From DATJFQ01 sp035495555 (GTDB taxonomy: Bacteria; Acidobacteriota; Vicinamibacteria; Vicinamibacterales; 2-12-FULL-66-21), in the NCBI GenBank assembly GCA_035495555.1, contig DATJFQ010000035.1, forward strand, positions 1 through 64,000: DNA of 64,000 nucleotides. Reading direction: 5' to 3'. The notes below the pieces were generated by a model. The model saw only the letters and a program-made list of their open reading frames with translations, had not been told where the DNA came from and made no database searches. A program made the translations under genes and the position numbers. Position 1 is the stretch's first letter. Every line of letters starts with the position of its first letter. This document shows positions 1 to 9,984 of this stretch, piece by piece.

Positions 1-107
1 ACGCCGATGATGCCGCCGGCGACAACCGCAGCCGAATCGACCAGGCCGAGCTCGCGCCGGAAGCTCGACTGGGGAATGTGGAATTCGGAATGTGGAATGC
101 GGATCAC
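1..107 (-). CDS. Putative membrane permease, N-terminal fragment (runs off left edge)
   Basis: A leftward frame is open from a possible GTG at 107 to the window edge. It ends in a stretch reading RRELGLVDSAAVVAGGIIG, which resembles the first membrane helix of APC-superfamily amino acid permeases (a G-x-I-I-G-type motif after a short basic/acidic lead). Only about 35 codons are visible, so the family is a guess from this motif. The frame stays open upstream of 107, so the start is not settled. The codons just after the GTG are made of ATTCC-type repeat sequence, so a later start is possible. The neighbour upstream in its own direction is the M28 peptidase, on the same strand. Confidence 0.4.
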   Translation of the reverse strand, partial: MIRIPHSEFHIPQSSFRRELGLVDSAAVVAGGIIG

Positions 108-190
108 GGCAAGTCGCGTCGGACAGCGTGACAGCGGTTCACGAATTCCAAATTCCAAATTCCAAATTCCAAATTCCTAATTCCTAATTC
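72..190. repeat. Heptamer repeat block, GGAATNT / AATTCCA family
   Basis: The left arm (72-102) has GGAATGT/GGAATTC units and the right arm (143-190) has AATTCCA and AATTCCT units with a clean 7-base period. The arms are complementary and could pair. The right arm runs directly into the stop codon of the leftward peptidase gene (TGA, complement of 189-191). Confidence 0.8.
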
Positions 191-1868
191 ACTGCGCCGT
201 CGTCCGTTTGGGCGGCGGCGGCATCTCCGCAGCGGGAAGCCGCGGCAGCATCTCGTCGCGCATCGCCAGCTGGTACAGCGTGGCCGCGATCTCGATCGCC
301 GACGCCTTGACATCGTCTTCGACGATCCGCTCGTAGGTGTCGAGGTTGGTGTGGTGGGTGTGGGTGTTGTACTCGACCGGATCCTGGCTGAAGCCGATCC
401 CCGCCAGGCCGGCGTTGTTGAACGCGGTGCTGTCGGTCCCGCCAACCGTCCGGCTCGTGGTCGCAACGGCGCCGGCGATGCCGAGATCGGCAAACGGTGC
501 CAGCGCCTCTCGCACGACGGTCGCCGCCTTCGGCGGCCCGAACACGCTCGCCCCTCGGGCCCGACCGGTGCCCGAGTCGATGTTCAGGTAGGCGACCAGC
601 TTGGCGTATTCCGGCTTCTGGTTTTCGAAACTGCCGAAGTGCTCCTTGACATACGCCTGCGATCCGAGAATCCCTTCCTCTTCGCCGCTCCACAGCGCGA
701 CGCGGATGGTGCGCCGCGGCGTCACGCCGATCGCTTTGAGGATCCGCGCCGCCTCCATCATCGTCGCGCAGCCGATCGCGTTGTCGGTCGCGCCGGTCGC
801 GGAGTGCCACGAGTCGAGATGGCCGCCGAGCATCACCACCTCGTCTTTCTTGTCCGTGCCGGCAATCTCCGCGATCGTGTTGTACGACGTTTTTCCTTCC
901 GGAAAAATCCTGTTGACGATGTCCGCTTCGATCATGACCGGCGTGCCGTCCGCAAGAATCCGGGCGATGCGGCCGTAGTCTTCATTGCGCATCACCACGG
1001 TCGGCACCGCCTGCGCGGGATCGTAGGTGGAGTTGTTGAAGGCGACGATCTGTCCATGCGGGCGTCCCGCGTCGTTGACGCGGAGCAGCGCCTGGTTGGC
1101 CACCAGGAACTTGTCGATTTCCAGGGACACCTCCCGCGCGGAGAGGCGGTCGGACGGCTGATTGCCGCGCGCGCCGCCGCCGAAGCCGCGACGGCCCTGG
1201 TTCTGACAGGCGGGGTCGCCTGCGGCGTCAGGATCGAAGCGGCAGTGCGCCGCTTGATCGGTCATGCGGCCGGGCGGCGGGTCGAGATTCACCGGCACGA
1301 AGACCGGCCTTCCAACGAACACGGCGGCTCCGCGGACCTTCGCCTGCACGCTGTCGAGATAGGTCTGGAGTTCCGCGCGAGTCGGCCCGAGGCGGGCGGG
1401 TCCGCGGCCGCCTCGTCCGGTGGGGGCGCCTGGATTTGCCGGGGCTTCTGGCCCCTCCGGCGCAACCAGATTGAACGCGGGCGCCTTGATCGTACCGTTC
1501 GTCCCCGGCGTCCACGAAAGCGCTTCCACGACCAGGGCATCGTGCACGGGCGCCGTCATGTGTACTTCGAGGTGTTCGTTCGTCCAGCCCGGGTGGCCGA
1601 AATCCCACGGCTCGAGATGGCCGTTGGTGAATCCCCACTCGGTCATCTGCGTGACCGCCCATTCCGCTGCCGCTTTGTGATTGGGGCTGCCCGTGAGGCG
1701 CGGCCCATACACATCTGCGAGAAAGTGCAGCGTGTGCATGATCTGGGAATGCTGCGCCTCTTCGGCACGAATGCGGTCGTTGACGGCAGCGTCCGGGCGT
1801 TGCTGAGCGGAAAACGGCAGGGATGCGGCAGCCACGAGCGCGGCCGCCACGAACAGTCGTGTTTTCAT
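189..1868 (-). CDS. Secreted M28-family zinc metallopeptidase
   Basis: Predicted 559-residue exported aminopeptidase/carboxypeptidase-like enzyme. The ATG at 1868 gives a clean signal peptide (MKTRLFVAAALVAAASLPFSAQQ region). The M28 catalytic core is visible from about residue 350: HLDSW, then GATDNA, the WSGEEEG motif with the general-base and metal glutamates, an NIDSGTG aspartate, and a late HTHHT histidine cluster. These supply the usual two-zinc ligands. A PA-like insert probably precedes the core. M28 enzymes of this layout cleave N-terminal residues from peptides outside the cytoplasm; the substrate cannot be read from sequence. There is no Shine-Dalgarno, and a perfect TATAAT lies only 6 bases upstream of the ATG (see promoter entry). 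The gene is transcribed divergently from the csbD-like gene. Confidence 0.9.
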   Translation of the reverse strand: MKTRLFVAAALVAAASLPFSAQQRPDAAVNDRIRAEEAQHSQIMHTLHFLADVYGPRLTGSPNHKAAAEWAVTQMTEWGFTNGHLEPWDFGHPGWTNEHLEVHMTAPVHDALVVEALSWTPGTNGTIKAPAFNLVAPEGPEAPANPGAPTGRGGRGPARLGPTRAELQTYLDSVQAKVRGAAVFVGRPVFVPVNLDPPPGRMTDQAAHCRFDPDAAGDPACQNQGRRGFGGGARGNQPSDRLSAREVSLEIDKFLVANQALLRVNDAGRPHGQIVAFNNSTYDPAQAVPTVVMRNEDYGRIARILADGTPVMIEADIVNRIFPEGKTSYNTIAEIAGTDKKDEVVMLGGHLDSWHSATGATDNAIGCATMMEAARILKAIGVTPRRTIRVALWSGEEEGILGSQAYVKEHFGSFENQKPEYAKLVAYLNIDSGTGRARGASVFGPPKAATVVREALAPFADLGIAGAVATTSRTVGGTDSTAFNNAGLAGIGFSQDPVEYNTHTHHTNLDTYERIVEDDVKASAIEIAATLYQLAMRDEMLPRLPAAEMPPPPKRTTAQ

Positions 1869-1874
1869 GGGCGC

Positions 1875-1880
1875 ATTATA
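1875..1880 (-). promoter_or_regulatory. TATAAT -10 element giving a probably leaderless mRNA
   Basis: On the minus strand a perfect TATAAT ends 6 bases before the peptidase ATG. Transcription would begin at or next to the A of the start codon. No convincing -35 is present, and the short space holds no Shine-Dalgarno, which fits leaderless initiation. Confidence 0.4.
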
Positions 1881-1947
1881 AATGCTGATGAGCGGCATAC
1901 GGCTGACGCACCGCTTCTTGAAGAGGTTCCGGCCAAGGAGTCACGCG

Positions 1948-2151
1948 ATGAACAATGACGAACTGAACGGCAAGGGCGACCAGGTCAAAGGTAAGGTCAA
2001 GCAGGCGTGGGGAGACCTCACGGATAACGACCGCCTGCACGACGAAGGGGTGGCAGACGAGGCGTCAGGCAACGTCCAGGAGGGCTTCGGCAAAGCCCGA
2101 CGGAAGGTGGGGGAAGCCATCGAAGACGTGGCCCACAAGGTTAAGGACTGA
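1948..2151 (+). CDS. CsbD-family stress-response protein
   Basis: A 67-residue, highly charged protein with the CsbD signature: N-terminal NGKGDQVKGKVKQAWGDLT followed by a helical segment rich in Asp/Glu/Lys (VQEGFGKARRKVGEAIEDV). CsbD-like proteins are small, probably disordered or helical proteins induced by general stress in many bacteria; their molecular role is unknown. The start at 1948 is preceded by a good AAGGAG at 1935-1940. A longer in-frame start at 1882 is not needed and would not be conserved. The gene stands alone, divergent from the peptidase and followed by the repeat field. Confidence 0.85.
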   Translation: MNNDELNGKGDQVKGKVKQAWGDLTDNDRLHDEGVADEASGNVQEGFGKARRKVGEAIEDVAHKVKD

Positions 2152-2600
2152 AGGCCCGGTTCCGGGTTCGGCGGTTCGGCGGTTCGGGGGTTCGGTTCAA
2201 GGTTCGCGTTCGAGTTCGGGGTTCGGGTTCGGGGTTCTGGGTCGGTTGTACGCCAACCGGCCCCCGGCCCCCCCAACCGCAACCCCCTGAACCGCGATCG
2301 GCAACCGCGAACCCGAACCGCAGAACAGAGCGCCGCCGAACCCGAACCCCCGAACCCGAACCGGGAACCCGAACCGGGAACCCGAACCGAGAGCGAACCC
2401 TTGCACCGCCGAACCCCCGAGCCCGGAACCGTTCCAGCGCGAGCGGGCAGCTTGCGAACCGCAGAACCAGAACCCGAACCCGAACCCGAGAACCCGAACC
2501 TGAACCCGAGAACTCGAACCCGGAACCCGAACCGAGAGCGAACCCCCCGCACCGCCGAACCCCCGAACCCGGAACCGTTCCAGCGCGAGCGGGCAGCTTG
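2152..2600. repeat. 450-bp GGTTCGG / AACCCGAACC repeat field
   Basis: This non-coding stretch between csbD and the rpsL promoter is built from short G-rich GGTTCGG/GGGTTC units on the left (about 2155-2260) and C-rich CCGAACCC/GAACCCGAAC units on the right (about 2325-2580). Periods are mixed 6 to 8 bases. The arms are reverse-complementary. A longer segment, roughly CCGGAACCGTTCCAGCGCG plus the following GAGCGGGCAGCTTGCG, occurs twice (near 2425-2457 and 2569-2603), so part of the field has duplicated. I see no credible gene in it. Confidence 0.8.
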
Positions 2601-2626
2601 CGCGAGGTGACCGTTTCTGTTATGCT
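2598..2626 (+). promoter_or_regulatory. Sigma-70-type promoter of the rpsL/ribosomal superoperon
   Basis: TTGCGC (2598-2603) and TATGCT (2621-2626) are separated by exactly 17 bases. They sit at the downstream edge of the repeat field and about 255 bases before rpsL, the first gene of the long rightward operon. No other promoter-like pair of this quality was noticed before rpsL. The long leader that follows could carry regulation. Confidence 0.55.
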
Positions 2627-2881
2627 CGCAAGGTTCTGGTCGGTTCTAGGACACCCTATCTAGAGCCAGACTCCAAAGGCGTCCGCCTGTGGCGTGGCCC
2701 GGCGGGACCATCGCAGCACTCTTCGGAGTGCCCGTTCATCAACTTTTATAGGGTAAGTCAGCTTCAGGTGCCGGGCCGCGATCGCGGCGCCCTAGGCCTG
2801 GAGCAAACGAACCGATGCCGCGAGGGCGTCCCCACCGGGGGCGTCCTGCGCGTTGGCCGTGTGTTTTGACCGGGAGAGATT
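2627..2881 (+). promoter_or_regulatory. 5' leader of the rpsL operon with a 14-bp palindrome
   Basis: About 250 bases of non-coding leader precede rpsL. It contains the perfect palindrome GCCGCGATCGCGGC (2775-2788) and, closer to the gene, a small CCCC-acc-GGGG hairpin around 2831-2841. Such structured leaders often bind S7 or other ribosomal proteins for autoregulation in str operons. Whether this one does is inference. No leader peptide was evident. Confidence 0.35.
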
Positions 2882-3256
2882 GTGCCGACCATCAGTCAGC
2901 TCGTGCGCAAGGGGCGTGAGAAGGTCGCCTGGAAGACCAAGAGTCCCGCGCTGCAGAACAGTCCGCAGAAGCGCGGCGTGTGCGTGCGCGTGTTCACGCA
3001 GACGCCGAAGAAGCCGAACTCCGCGCTGCGGAAGGTCGCTCGCGTCCGGCTCACGAACGGCATCGAGGTGACGACCTATATTCCCGGCGTCGGCCACAAC
3101 CTGCAGGAGCACTCGCTGGTGCTGATCCGCGGCGGTCGTGTCAAGGATCTCCCGGGTGTCCGCTATCACGTCGTCCGCGGCACGCTGGACGCCGTTGGCG
3201 TGCAGGGCAGGAAACAGGGCCGTTCGAAGTACGGAGCAAAGCGACCGAAGTCGTAA
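2882..3256 (+). CDS. rpsL: 30S ribosomal protein S12
   Basis: Full-length (124 residues) S12 of the decoding centre. It starts MPTISQLVRKGREK and carries the conserved KKPNSALRKVARVRL and GVGHNLQEHS segments where streptomycin-resistance substitutions occur; the wild-type-like lysines are present. The start is GTG at 2882, with GGGAG at 2872-2876. It is the first gene of the operon, followed by a 142-base GC-rich spacer before rpsG. Confidence 0.98.
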   Translation: MPTISQLVRKGREKVAWKTKSPALQNSPQKRGVCVRVFTQTPKKPNSALRKVARVRLTNGIEVTTYIPGVGHNLQEHSLVLIRGGRVKDLPGVRYHVVRGTLDAVGVQGRKQGRSKYGAKRPKS

Positions 3257-3398
3257 CGCCTGGCGATAACGCGGCGGCAGGGATCACGAAACAGCGCCTG
3301 CGGCCCGAGCGCGGCGGCGGAGCGCACCGCGCGAAGCGCGGCGCCGAGCGAGAGCGAGCGGGGGTGGGGCCCTGCGAGCATTAAAAGAAGCAGACGAT

Positions 3399-3872
3399 AT
3401 GCCACGACGTAGAGAAATCCCGAAGCGCGAACTTCCACTGGATCCGCTGTATAGCAGTTCGCTGGTGACCAAGTTCATCAGCACGCTCATGCGGGACGGC
3501 AAGCGCAGTACGGCGGAGCGGATCATGTACGGGTCGCTCTCCTCCATTCAGGAGAAGACGGGCGACGACCCGCTCAAGGTGTTCAAGAAGGCGGTTGAAA
3601 ACGTCAAGCCGGCGCTCGAAGTGAAGTCGCGCCGCGTCGGCGGTTCGAACTACCAGGTGCCGGTCGAAGTGAATCCGAACCGCCGCCTCTCGCTCAGCAT
3701 CCGGTGGCTGGTCGGCTACGCGCGCGAGCGCGGCGACGGCAAGACGATGACGGAGAAGCTCGCGAACGAGCTGATGGACGCCGCCAACCTGCGCGGCGGC
3801 GCCGTCAAGAAGCGCGAAGATACGCACCGCATGGCCGAGGCCAATAAGGCGTTTGCGCACTATCGGTGGTAA
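3399..3872 (+). CDS. rpsG: 30S ribosomal protein S7
   Basis: A 157-residue S7, the usual bacterial length. It starts MPRRREIPKREL and has the conserved VGGSNYQVPVEV and RWLVGYARERG segments. It nucleates folding of the 16S 3' major domain and in many bacteria represses its own operon. It lies between rpsL and fusA, as in the classical str operon. Confidence 0.98.
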   Translation: MPRRREIPKRELPLDPLYSSSLVTKFISTLMRDGKRSTAERIMYGSLSSIQEKTGDDPLKVFKKAVENVKPALEVKSRRVGGSNYQVPVEVNPNRRLSLSIRWLVGYARERGDGKTMTEKLANELMDAANLRGGAVKKREDTHRMAEANKAFAHYRW

Positions 3873-3881
3873 ACGGCGTGG

Positions 3882-3976
3882 TCAGTCACCAGTTTCCAGT
3901 TCCCAGTTGCCAGTAAGAGGAACGCAGAGACTGGAAACCGTGCACTGGAAACTGGCAACTGGAAACTGGTAACTAG
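3882..3976. repeat. CCAGT/ACTGG heptamer array before fusA
   Basis: The left arm (3887-3914) is made of CCAGTTT/CCAGTTG units. After a short loop, the right arm (3938-3976) reads ACTGGAA, ACTGGCA, ACTGGAA, ACTGGTA, ACTAGCA with a 7-base period. The arms are complementary. The right arm ends two bases before the fusA ATG and replaces any Shine-Dalgarno. Confidence 0.85.
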
Positions 3977-3978
3977 CA

Positions 3979-6102
<2,124 letters not shown>

Positions 6103-6172
6103 ACTCCCAACTCCCAAATCCCAACTCCCAAGGTGATCGAATTGGGAATTGGGAATTGGGAATTGGGCGTTG
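6103..6172. repeat. CCCAACT/GGGAATT heptamer array between fusA and rpsJ
   Basis: Starts immediately after the fusA stop. The left arm has ACTCCCA/AATCCCA units (6103-6130). The right arm (6141-6168) is a nearly perfect run of TTGGGAA units with period 7, able to pair with the left arm. The block occupies the place of tuf in classical str-S10 arrangements. An in-frame ATG at 6133 inside it would extend S10, but the S10 family start is at 6190. Confidence 0.85.
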
Positions 6173-6189
6173 ACGAGGAACAGATCAAA

Positions 6190-6525
<336 letters not shown>

Positions 6526-6549
6526 ACCGTTCGAGCGAGAGTGAAGCTT

Positions 6550-7263
6550 ATGGTGACCGGGATTATCGGGAAAAAAGTCGGGATGACGCAGGTCTTCGGG
6601 CAGGACGGCACCGTCACGCCGGCCACCGTCATTCAAGCCGGGCCGTGCGTCGTGCTGCAGGCGAAGGGCGTCCAGACCGACGGCTATGAAGCCGTGCAGA
6701 TCGGGTTCGTCGAAGAGAAGCCCGCCAGGGTGAACCAGGCGATCGCGGGCCACTACAAGAAGGCGGGCAACGTGCCGCCGACGCGCGTGCGCCGCGAGGT
6801 GAAACTGGCAGCCGGCCCTGGAGACGACGTAGCCGTCAAGGCGGGCGATCAGGTGCTCGTCGGCGGGGTGTTCAAGGACGGCGAGCGCGTCGACGTGATC
6901 GGCATCAGCCGCGGCAAGGGTTTCCAGGGCGTCATGAAGCGCCACAATTTCCGCGGCGGCGCCGCGACACACGGGTCGATGTTCCATCGCGCGCCGGGGT
7001 CGATCGGGGCTTCGTCGTTCCCGTCTCGCGTTGTCAAGGGCATGCGGGCGGCGGGGCGGATGGGCGGCGACCGCGTGACGACGCGCAACCTGAAGGTGGT
7101 GCGGGTCGACGGGGACAACAATCTGCTGCTCGTTCGGGGCTCGGTGCCCGGCGCGCCGGGGACGTACATCATCGTCCGCAAGGCGGTGGCCGCGAAGCCC
7201 GAGCCCAAGCCGCAGGCCGAGAAGCCGTCGAAGACGACGGTGGCAAAGAAGAGCAAGAAATAG
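6550..7263 (+). CDS. rplC: 50S ribosomal protein L3
   Basis: About 237 residues. N terminus is MVTGIIGKKVGMTQVF, the family signature; later GKGFQGVMKRHNFRGG and the central loop with HGSMFHRAPGSIG that reaches toward the peptidyl transferase centre. The ATG at 6550 is preferred because it matches the family; an in-frame GTG lies 9 bases upstream. The C-terminal tail of about 25 residues is Lys/Ala/Pro-rich and is longer than in E. coli. Confidence 0.97.
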   Translation: MVTGIIGKKVGMTQVFGQDGTVTPATVIQAGPCVVLQAKGVQTDGYEAVQIGFVEEKPARVNQAIAGHYKKAGNVPPTRVRREVKLAAGPGDDVAVKAGDQVLVGGVFKDGERVDVIGISRGKGFQGVMKRHNFRGGAATHGSMFHRAPGSIGASSFPSRVVKGMRAAGRMGGDRVTTRNLKVVRVDGDNNLLLVRGSVPGAPGTYIIVRKAVAAKPEPKPQAEKPSKTTVAKKSKK

Positions 7264-7357
7264 ACAGTTGCCCGTTGTCAGTTGCCGGCTTCCAGTTTTG
7301 CGACTGGCGGCGGGGACCTGGCGACCGGGAACTGGTCACTGGCGACTGGTTGCTGGT
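7264..7357. repeat. CCAGT/ACTGG heptamer array before rplD
   Basis: Left arm CAGTTGC/CCAGTTT units, right arm ACTGGTC, ACTGGCG, ACTGGTT, GCTGGT ending at the rplD ATG. No Shine-Dalgarno remains. The array is open in frame with rplD back to 7268, so a repeat-encoded N-terminal extension is formally possible but has no family support. Confidence 0.85.
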
Positions 7358-7981
7358 ATGAAAATCGACGTTTACAACTCGAAGCGTGAGGCCGTCGGTT
7401 CGCTGGACCTGAAAGACGACGTGTTCGGCGGGCGCGTGAAGACGGATCTGATCTGGGAAGCGGTCGTCCAGGAGAACGCGGCCCAGCGCCGCGGCACGCA
7501 TGCGACGAAGAACCGGGCGGCCGTGAGCGGCTCGGGCAAGAAGCCGTGGCGGCAGAAGGGGACCGGACGCGCCCGCGTCGGCGAAATCCGCAACCCGCTC
7601 TGGCGCAAGGGCGGCACCGTGTTCGGGCCGCAGCCGCGCAGCTACGAATACCAGCTCCCGCGCAAGGTGAAGCTGGGAGCACTGCGCGCCGCGCTCGCGC
7701 AGAAGGTGCACGACGGCGCCGTCATCGTCGTCGACAAGCTGGAAGCGGGAGCCGATAAGAAAACGAAGGAAACCGCGGCGCTGTTGAAGGCGCTCGGCGC
7801 GACGGGGAAGACGCTCGTCATCGACGTGAAGCACGACGACACGTTCGCGCTGACGGCGCGGAACCTCGCGGGCGTACGGCTCGTCGCGAGCGGCCGGGTG
7901 ACGGCGCGCGACGTCATGGATACGACCTCGGTCATCGTGACCCGCGACGCGCTGGAAAAGCTGCAGGAGAGCCTCGCATGA
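7358..7981 (+). CDS. rplD: 50S ribosomal protein L4
   Basis: 207 residues, typical length. It begins MKIDVYNSKREAVGSLDL, and the conserved extended loop (GSGKKPWRQKGTGRARVG) that lines the exit tunnel is intact. L4 also represses its own operon in enterobacteria. The ATG at 7358 fits the family. Its last bases overlap the rplW start (ATGA), so the two are translationally coupled. Confidence 0.97.
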   Translation: MKIDVYNSKREAVGSLDLKDDVFGGRVKTDLIWEAVVQENAAQRRGTHATKNRAAVSGSGKKPWRQKGTGRARVGEIRNPLWRKGGTVFGPQPRSYEYQLPRKVKLGALRAALAQKVHDGAVIVVDKLEAGADKKTKETAALLKALGATGKTLVIDVKHDDTFALTARNLAGVRLVASGRVTARDVMDTTSVIVTRDALEKLQESLA

Positions 7982-8268
7982 AGATGACCGATGTGATCCG
8001 TCGTCCGGTGATTACCGAGAAGACAACCCTGCTGCGCGAGGACGGCCGCACGCTCGTGTTCGAAGTGGCGCCGGGCGCGACGAAGATTGACGTGAAGCGC
8101 GCCGTCGAAAAGCTCCTCGGCTCGAAGGTCGAGAGCGTCCGGACCGCGATCTCGCACGGCAAGGTCAAGCGCCAGGGCCGGTTCGTGGGGCAGCGCTCCG
8201 ACTGGAAGAAGGCGTACGTGAAGCTGCGCGAGGGCGAGAAGATACCGGAGTTCCTGGAAGGCGCATAG
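7978..8268 (+). CDS. rplW: 50S ribosomal protein L23
   Basis: 96 residues. N-terminal DVIRRPVITEKTTLL and central FEVAPGATKIDVKRAVEKL are the family hallmarks. L23 sits at the tunnel exit and docks trigger factor and SRP. It overlaps rplD by four bases. Confidence 0.97.
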   Translation: MKMTDVIRRPVITEKTTLLREDGRTLVFEVAPGATKIDVKRAVEKLLGSKVESVRTAISHGKVKRQGRFVGQRSDWKKAYVKLREGEKIPEFLEGA

Positions 8269-8345
8269 CCAATTCCCAACGCCCAACTCCCAACTCCCGA
8301 ATTGATCAATCTGGGAGTGGGGAATTGGGAAGTGGGAATTGATAG
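8269..8345. repeat. CCCAACT/GGGAATT array between rplW and rplB
   Basis: Left arm AATTCCCAACGCCCAACTCCCAA (in 7-base units), right arm GGGAGTGGGGAATTGGGAAGTGGGAATT; they are complementary around the centre ATTGATCAAT. It ends before an AAGG that probably serves rplB. Confidence 0.85.
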
Positions 8346-8357
8346 CAAGGCTCAATT

Positions 8358-9182
8358 ATGCCGATCAGAAAATACAATCCGACGTCCCCCGGCCGGCGGT
8401 TTCAGACCGTGCAGGTGTTCGACGAGATCACCACACAGGATCCGTACAAGCCGCTCGTCGAACCGCTGCGGAAGTCCGGGGGCCGCAACAATCACGGCGA
8501 GCTGACGTCGTGGTGGCGCGGCGGCGGCCACAAGCGGAACTATCGCATCATCGATTTCAAGCGCGAGAAGCGGGAGATTCCCGCGACGGTCTCGACGATT
8601 GAATACGATCCGAACCGCTCGGCGCGGATTGCGCTGCTGACGTATGCGGACGGGGAGAAGCGGTACATCCTGCACCCGCTCGGGTTGAAAGTGGGCGACA
8701 CGATCGTGGCCGGCGACAACGTCGACATTCTTCCGGGCAACGCGCTGCCGCTCAAGAACATTCCGCTCGGCACGCTCGTGCACAACGTGGAGCTGCGGCC
8801 CGGCCGCGGCGGCCAGATTGCGCGGAGCGCCGGCTCGGGCGTGCAGCTCGTCGCGAAGGAAGGGCAGTACGCGTCGGTCAAGATGCCGTCGGGTGAAATC
8901 CGCAAGATCAACGTCGAGTGCGTCGCCACGATCGGCCAGGTCGGCAACGTCGACCACGAGAACGTGTCGGTGGGCAAAGCGGGCCGCAGCCGCTGGCTGG
9001 GCAAACGCCCGCACGTGCGCGGCGTCGCGATGAACCCGGTCGACCACCCGTTGGGCGGCGGTGAAGGCAAGACGTCCGGCGGCCGCCATCCGGTGACGCC
9101 GTGGGGCGTGCCGACGAAGGGTTACAAGACGCGGAACCGGAAGTCGACCGACCGCTTCATCGTTCAGCGGAGACCGAAGTAA
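8358..9182 (+). CDS. rplB: 50S ribosomal protein L2
   Basis: 274 residues, standard length. MPIRKYNPTSPGRRF start, the central SAGSGVQLVAKEG motif and the C-terminal GVAMNPVDHPLGGGEGKTSGGRHP segment, including the conserved histidine near the peptidyl transferase centre. The stop overlaps the rpsS start (TAATG). Confidence 0.98.
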   Translation: MPIRKYNPTSPGRRFQTVQVFDEITTQDPYKPLVEPLRKSGGRNNHGELTSWWRGGGHKRNYRIIDFKREKREIPATVSTIEYDPNRSARIALLTYADGEKRYILHPLGLKVGDTIVAGDNVDILPGNALPLKNIPLGTLVHNVELRPGRGGQIARSAGSGVQLVAKEGQYASVKMPSGEIRKINVECVATIGQVGNVDHENVSVGKAGRSRWLGKRPHVRGVAMNPVDHPLGGGEGKTSGGRHPVTPWGVPTKGYKTRNRKSTDRFIVQRRPK

Positions 9183-9496
9183 TGAGCCGTTCACTGAAAA
9201 AGGGTCCGTTCGTCGACGTGCCGCTCCTCGAGAAAATCGAGGTGATGAACCGCGCGAACGAGAAGAAGGTCATCAAGACCTGGTCGCGTCGATCCACCGT
9301 CGTCCCCGAAATGGTCGGCCACACGATCGCAGTGCACAACGGGAAGAAGTTCATCCCGGTGTATGTGACCGAGAACATGGTCGGCCACAAGCTCGGTGAA
9401 TTCGCGCCGACGCGGCACTTCAAAGGGCACACGACCAAGGCGGACAAGGCCGCAACGGTGGGCGCGCCGGCCGGAGCCGCCAAGGGAGGTGCGTAA
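9182..9496 (+). CDS. rpsS: 30S ribosomal protein S19
   Basis: 104 residues. MSRSLKKGPFVDVPLLEKI and the TWSRRSTVVPEMVGHTIAVHNG core are diagnostic. It pairs with S13 in the 30S head. It begins in the rplB stop (TAATG) and ends in the rplV start (TAATG). The C-terminal tail is Ala/Gly-rich and slightly longer than in E. coli. Confidence 0.98.
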   Translation: MSRSLKKGPFVDVPLLEKIEVMNRANEKKVIKTWSRRSTVVPEMVGHTIAVHNGKKFIPVYVTENMVGHKLGEFAPTRHFKGHTTKADKAATVGAPAGAAKGGA

Positions 9497-9948
9497 TGAT
9501 TGAAGCTCGCGCCACCGCCCGCTTCGTACGGACGTCCGCACAGAAGGCCGGGCTCGTGATGGATCTGATCCGCGGCCGGGACGTCAATCACGCGCTGGCG
9601 ACGTTGAAGTTCGCGCGGAAAGGCGTTGCGAAGGACATCGAAAAGGTGCTCCGGTCGGCGATTGCCAACGCGCAGACCAAGGAAGGGTTCGGCGGCGACG
9701 TCGACCGCCTGTTCGTCTCCGGCTGTTATGCGAACCAGGGCCCATCGCAGAAGCGGATCCGTCCTGCGCCGATGGGCCGCGCGTTCCGCGTGGTGAAACG
9801 GACGGCGCACCTGACCGTTCACGTGACGGAGAAGCCTGCGTTCGAGCGAACCGCCCCCGGTGCCGGCGACGCGCCGGCGAGACCGCGGCGCAAGGGAGCG
9901 GCGCCGAAGAAGAAGGCTGCGCCGCGGACCAAGCGCGCGGCCGCGTAG
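9496..9948 (+). CDS. rplV: 50S ribosomal protein L22
   Basis: 150 residues. The core from ARATARFVRTSAQKAGLVMDLIRG to the tunnel-lining beta-hairpin (QKRIRPAPMGRAFRVVKRTAHLTV) is conserved. A basic Pro/Lys/Ala tail of about 35 residues extends past the usual end (family about 110-115), a feature shared with several ribosomal proteins in this operon. Confidence 0.97.
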   Translation: MIEARATARFVRTSAQKAGLVMDLIRGRDVNHALATLKFARKGVAKDIEKVLRSAIANAQTKEGFGGDVDRLFVSGCYANQGPSQKRIRPAPMGRAFRVVKRTAHLTVHVTEKPAFERTAPGAGDAPARPRRKGAAPKKKAAPRTKRAAA

Positions 9949-9984
9949 CGGCAACCGGCAACTGGCAACTGGAGACTGATTTTC
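9949..9984. repeat. Single-armed ACTGG repeat before rpsC
   Basis: GGCAACC, GGCAACT, GGCAACT, GGAGACT units; only the right-arm type is present. The ACTGGAG variant supplies a GGAG 11 bases before the rpsC ATG and may be its Shine-Dalgarno. Confidence 0.7.

Noticed and set aside
2152..2600. Telomere-like AACCCGAACC repeats
   Set aside because: The field is internal, mixed in period and two-armed. Nothing suggests a linear replicon end.
6133..6189. Extended S10 starting inside the GGGAATT repeat
   Set aside because: The extension is repeat-encoded and absent from the family; a Shine-Dalgarno (GAGGA) serves the ATG at 6190. The same reasoning removes the upstream starts of L4 (7268) and S4 (20419).
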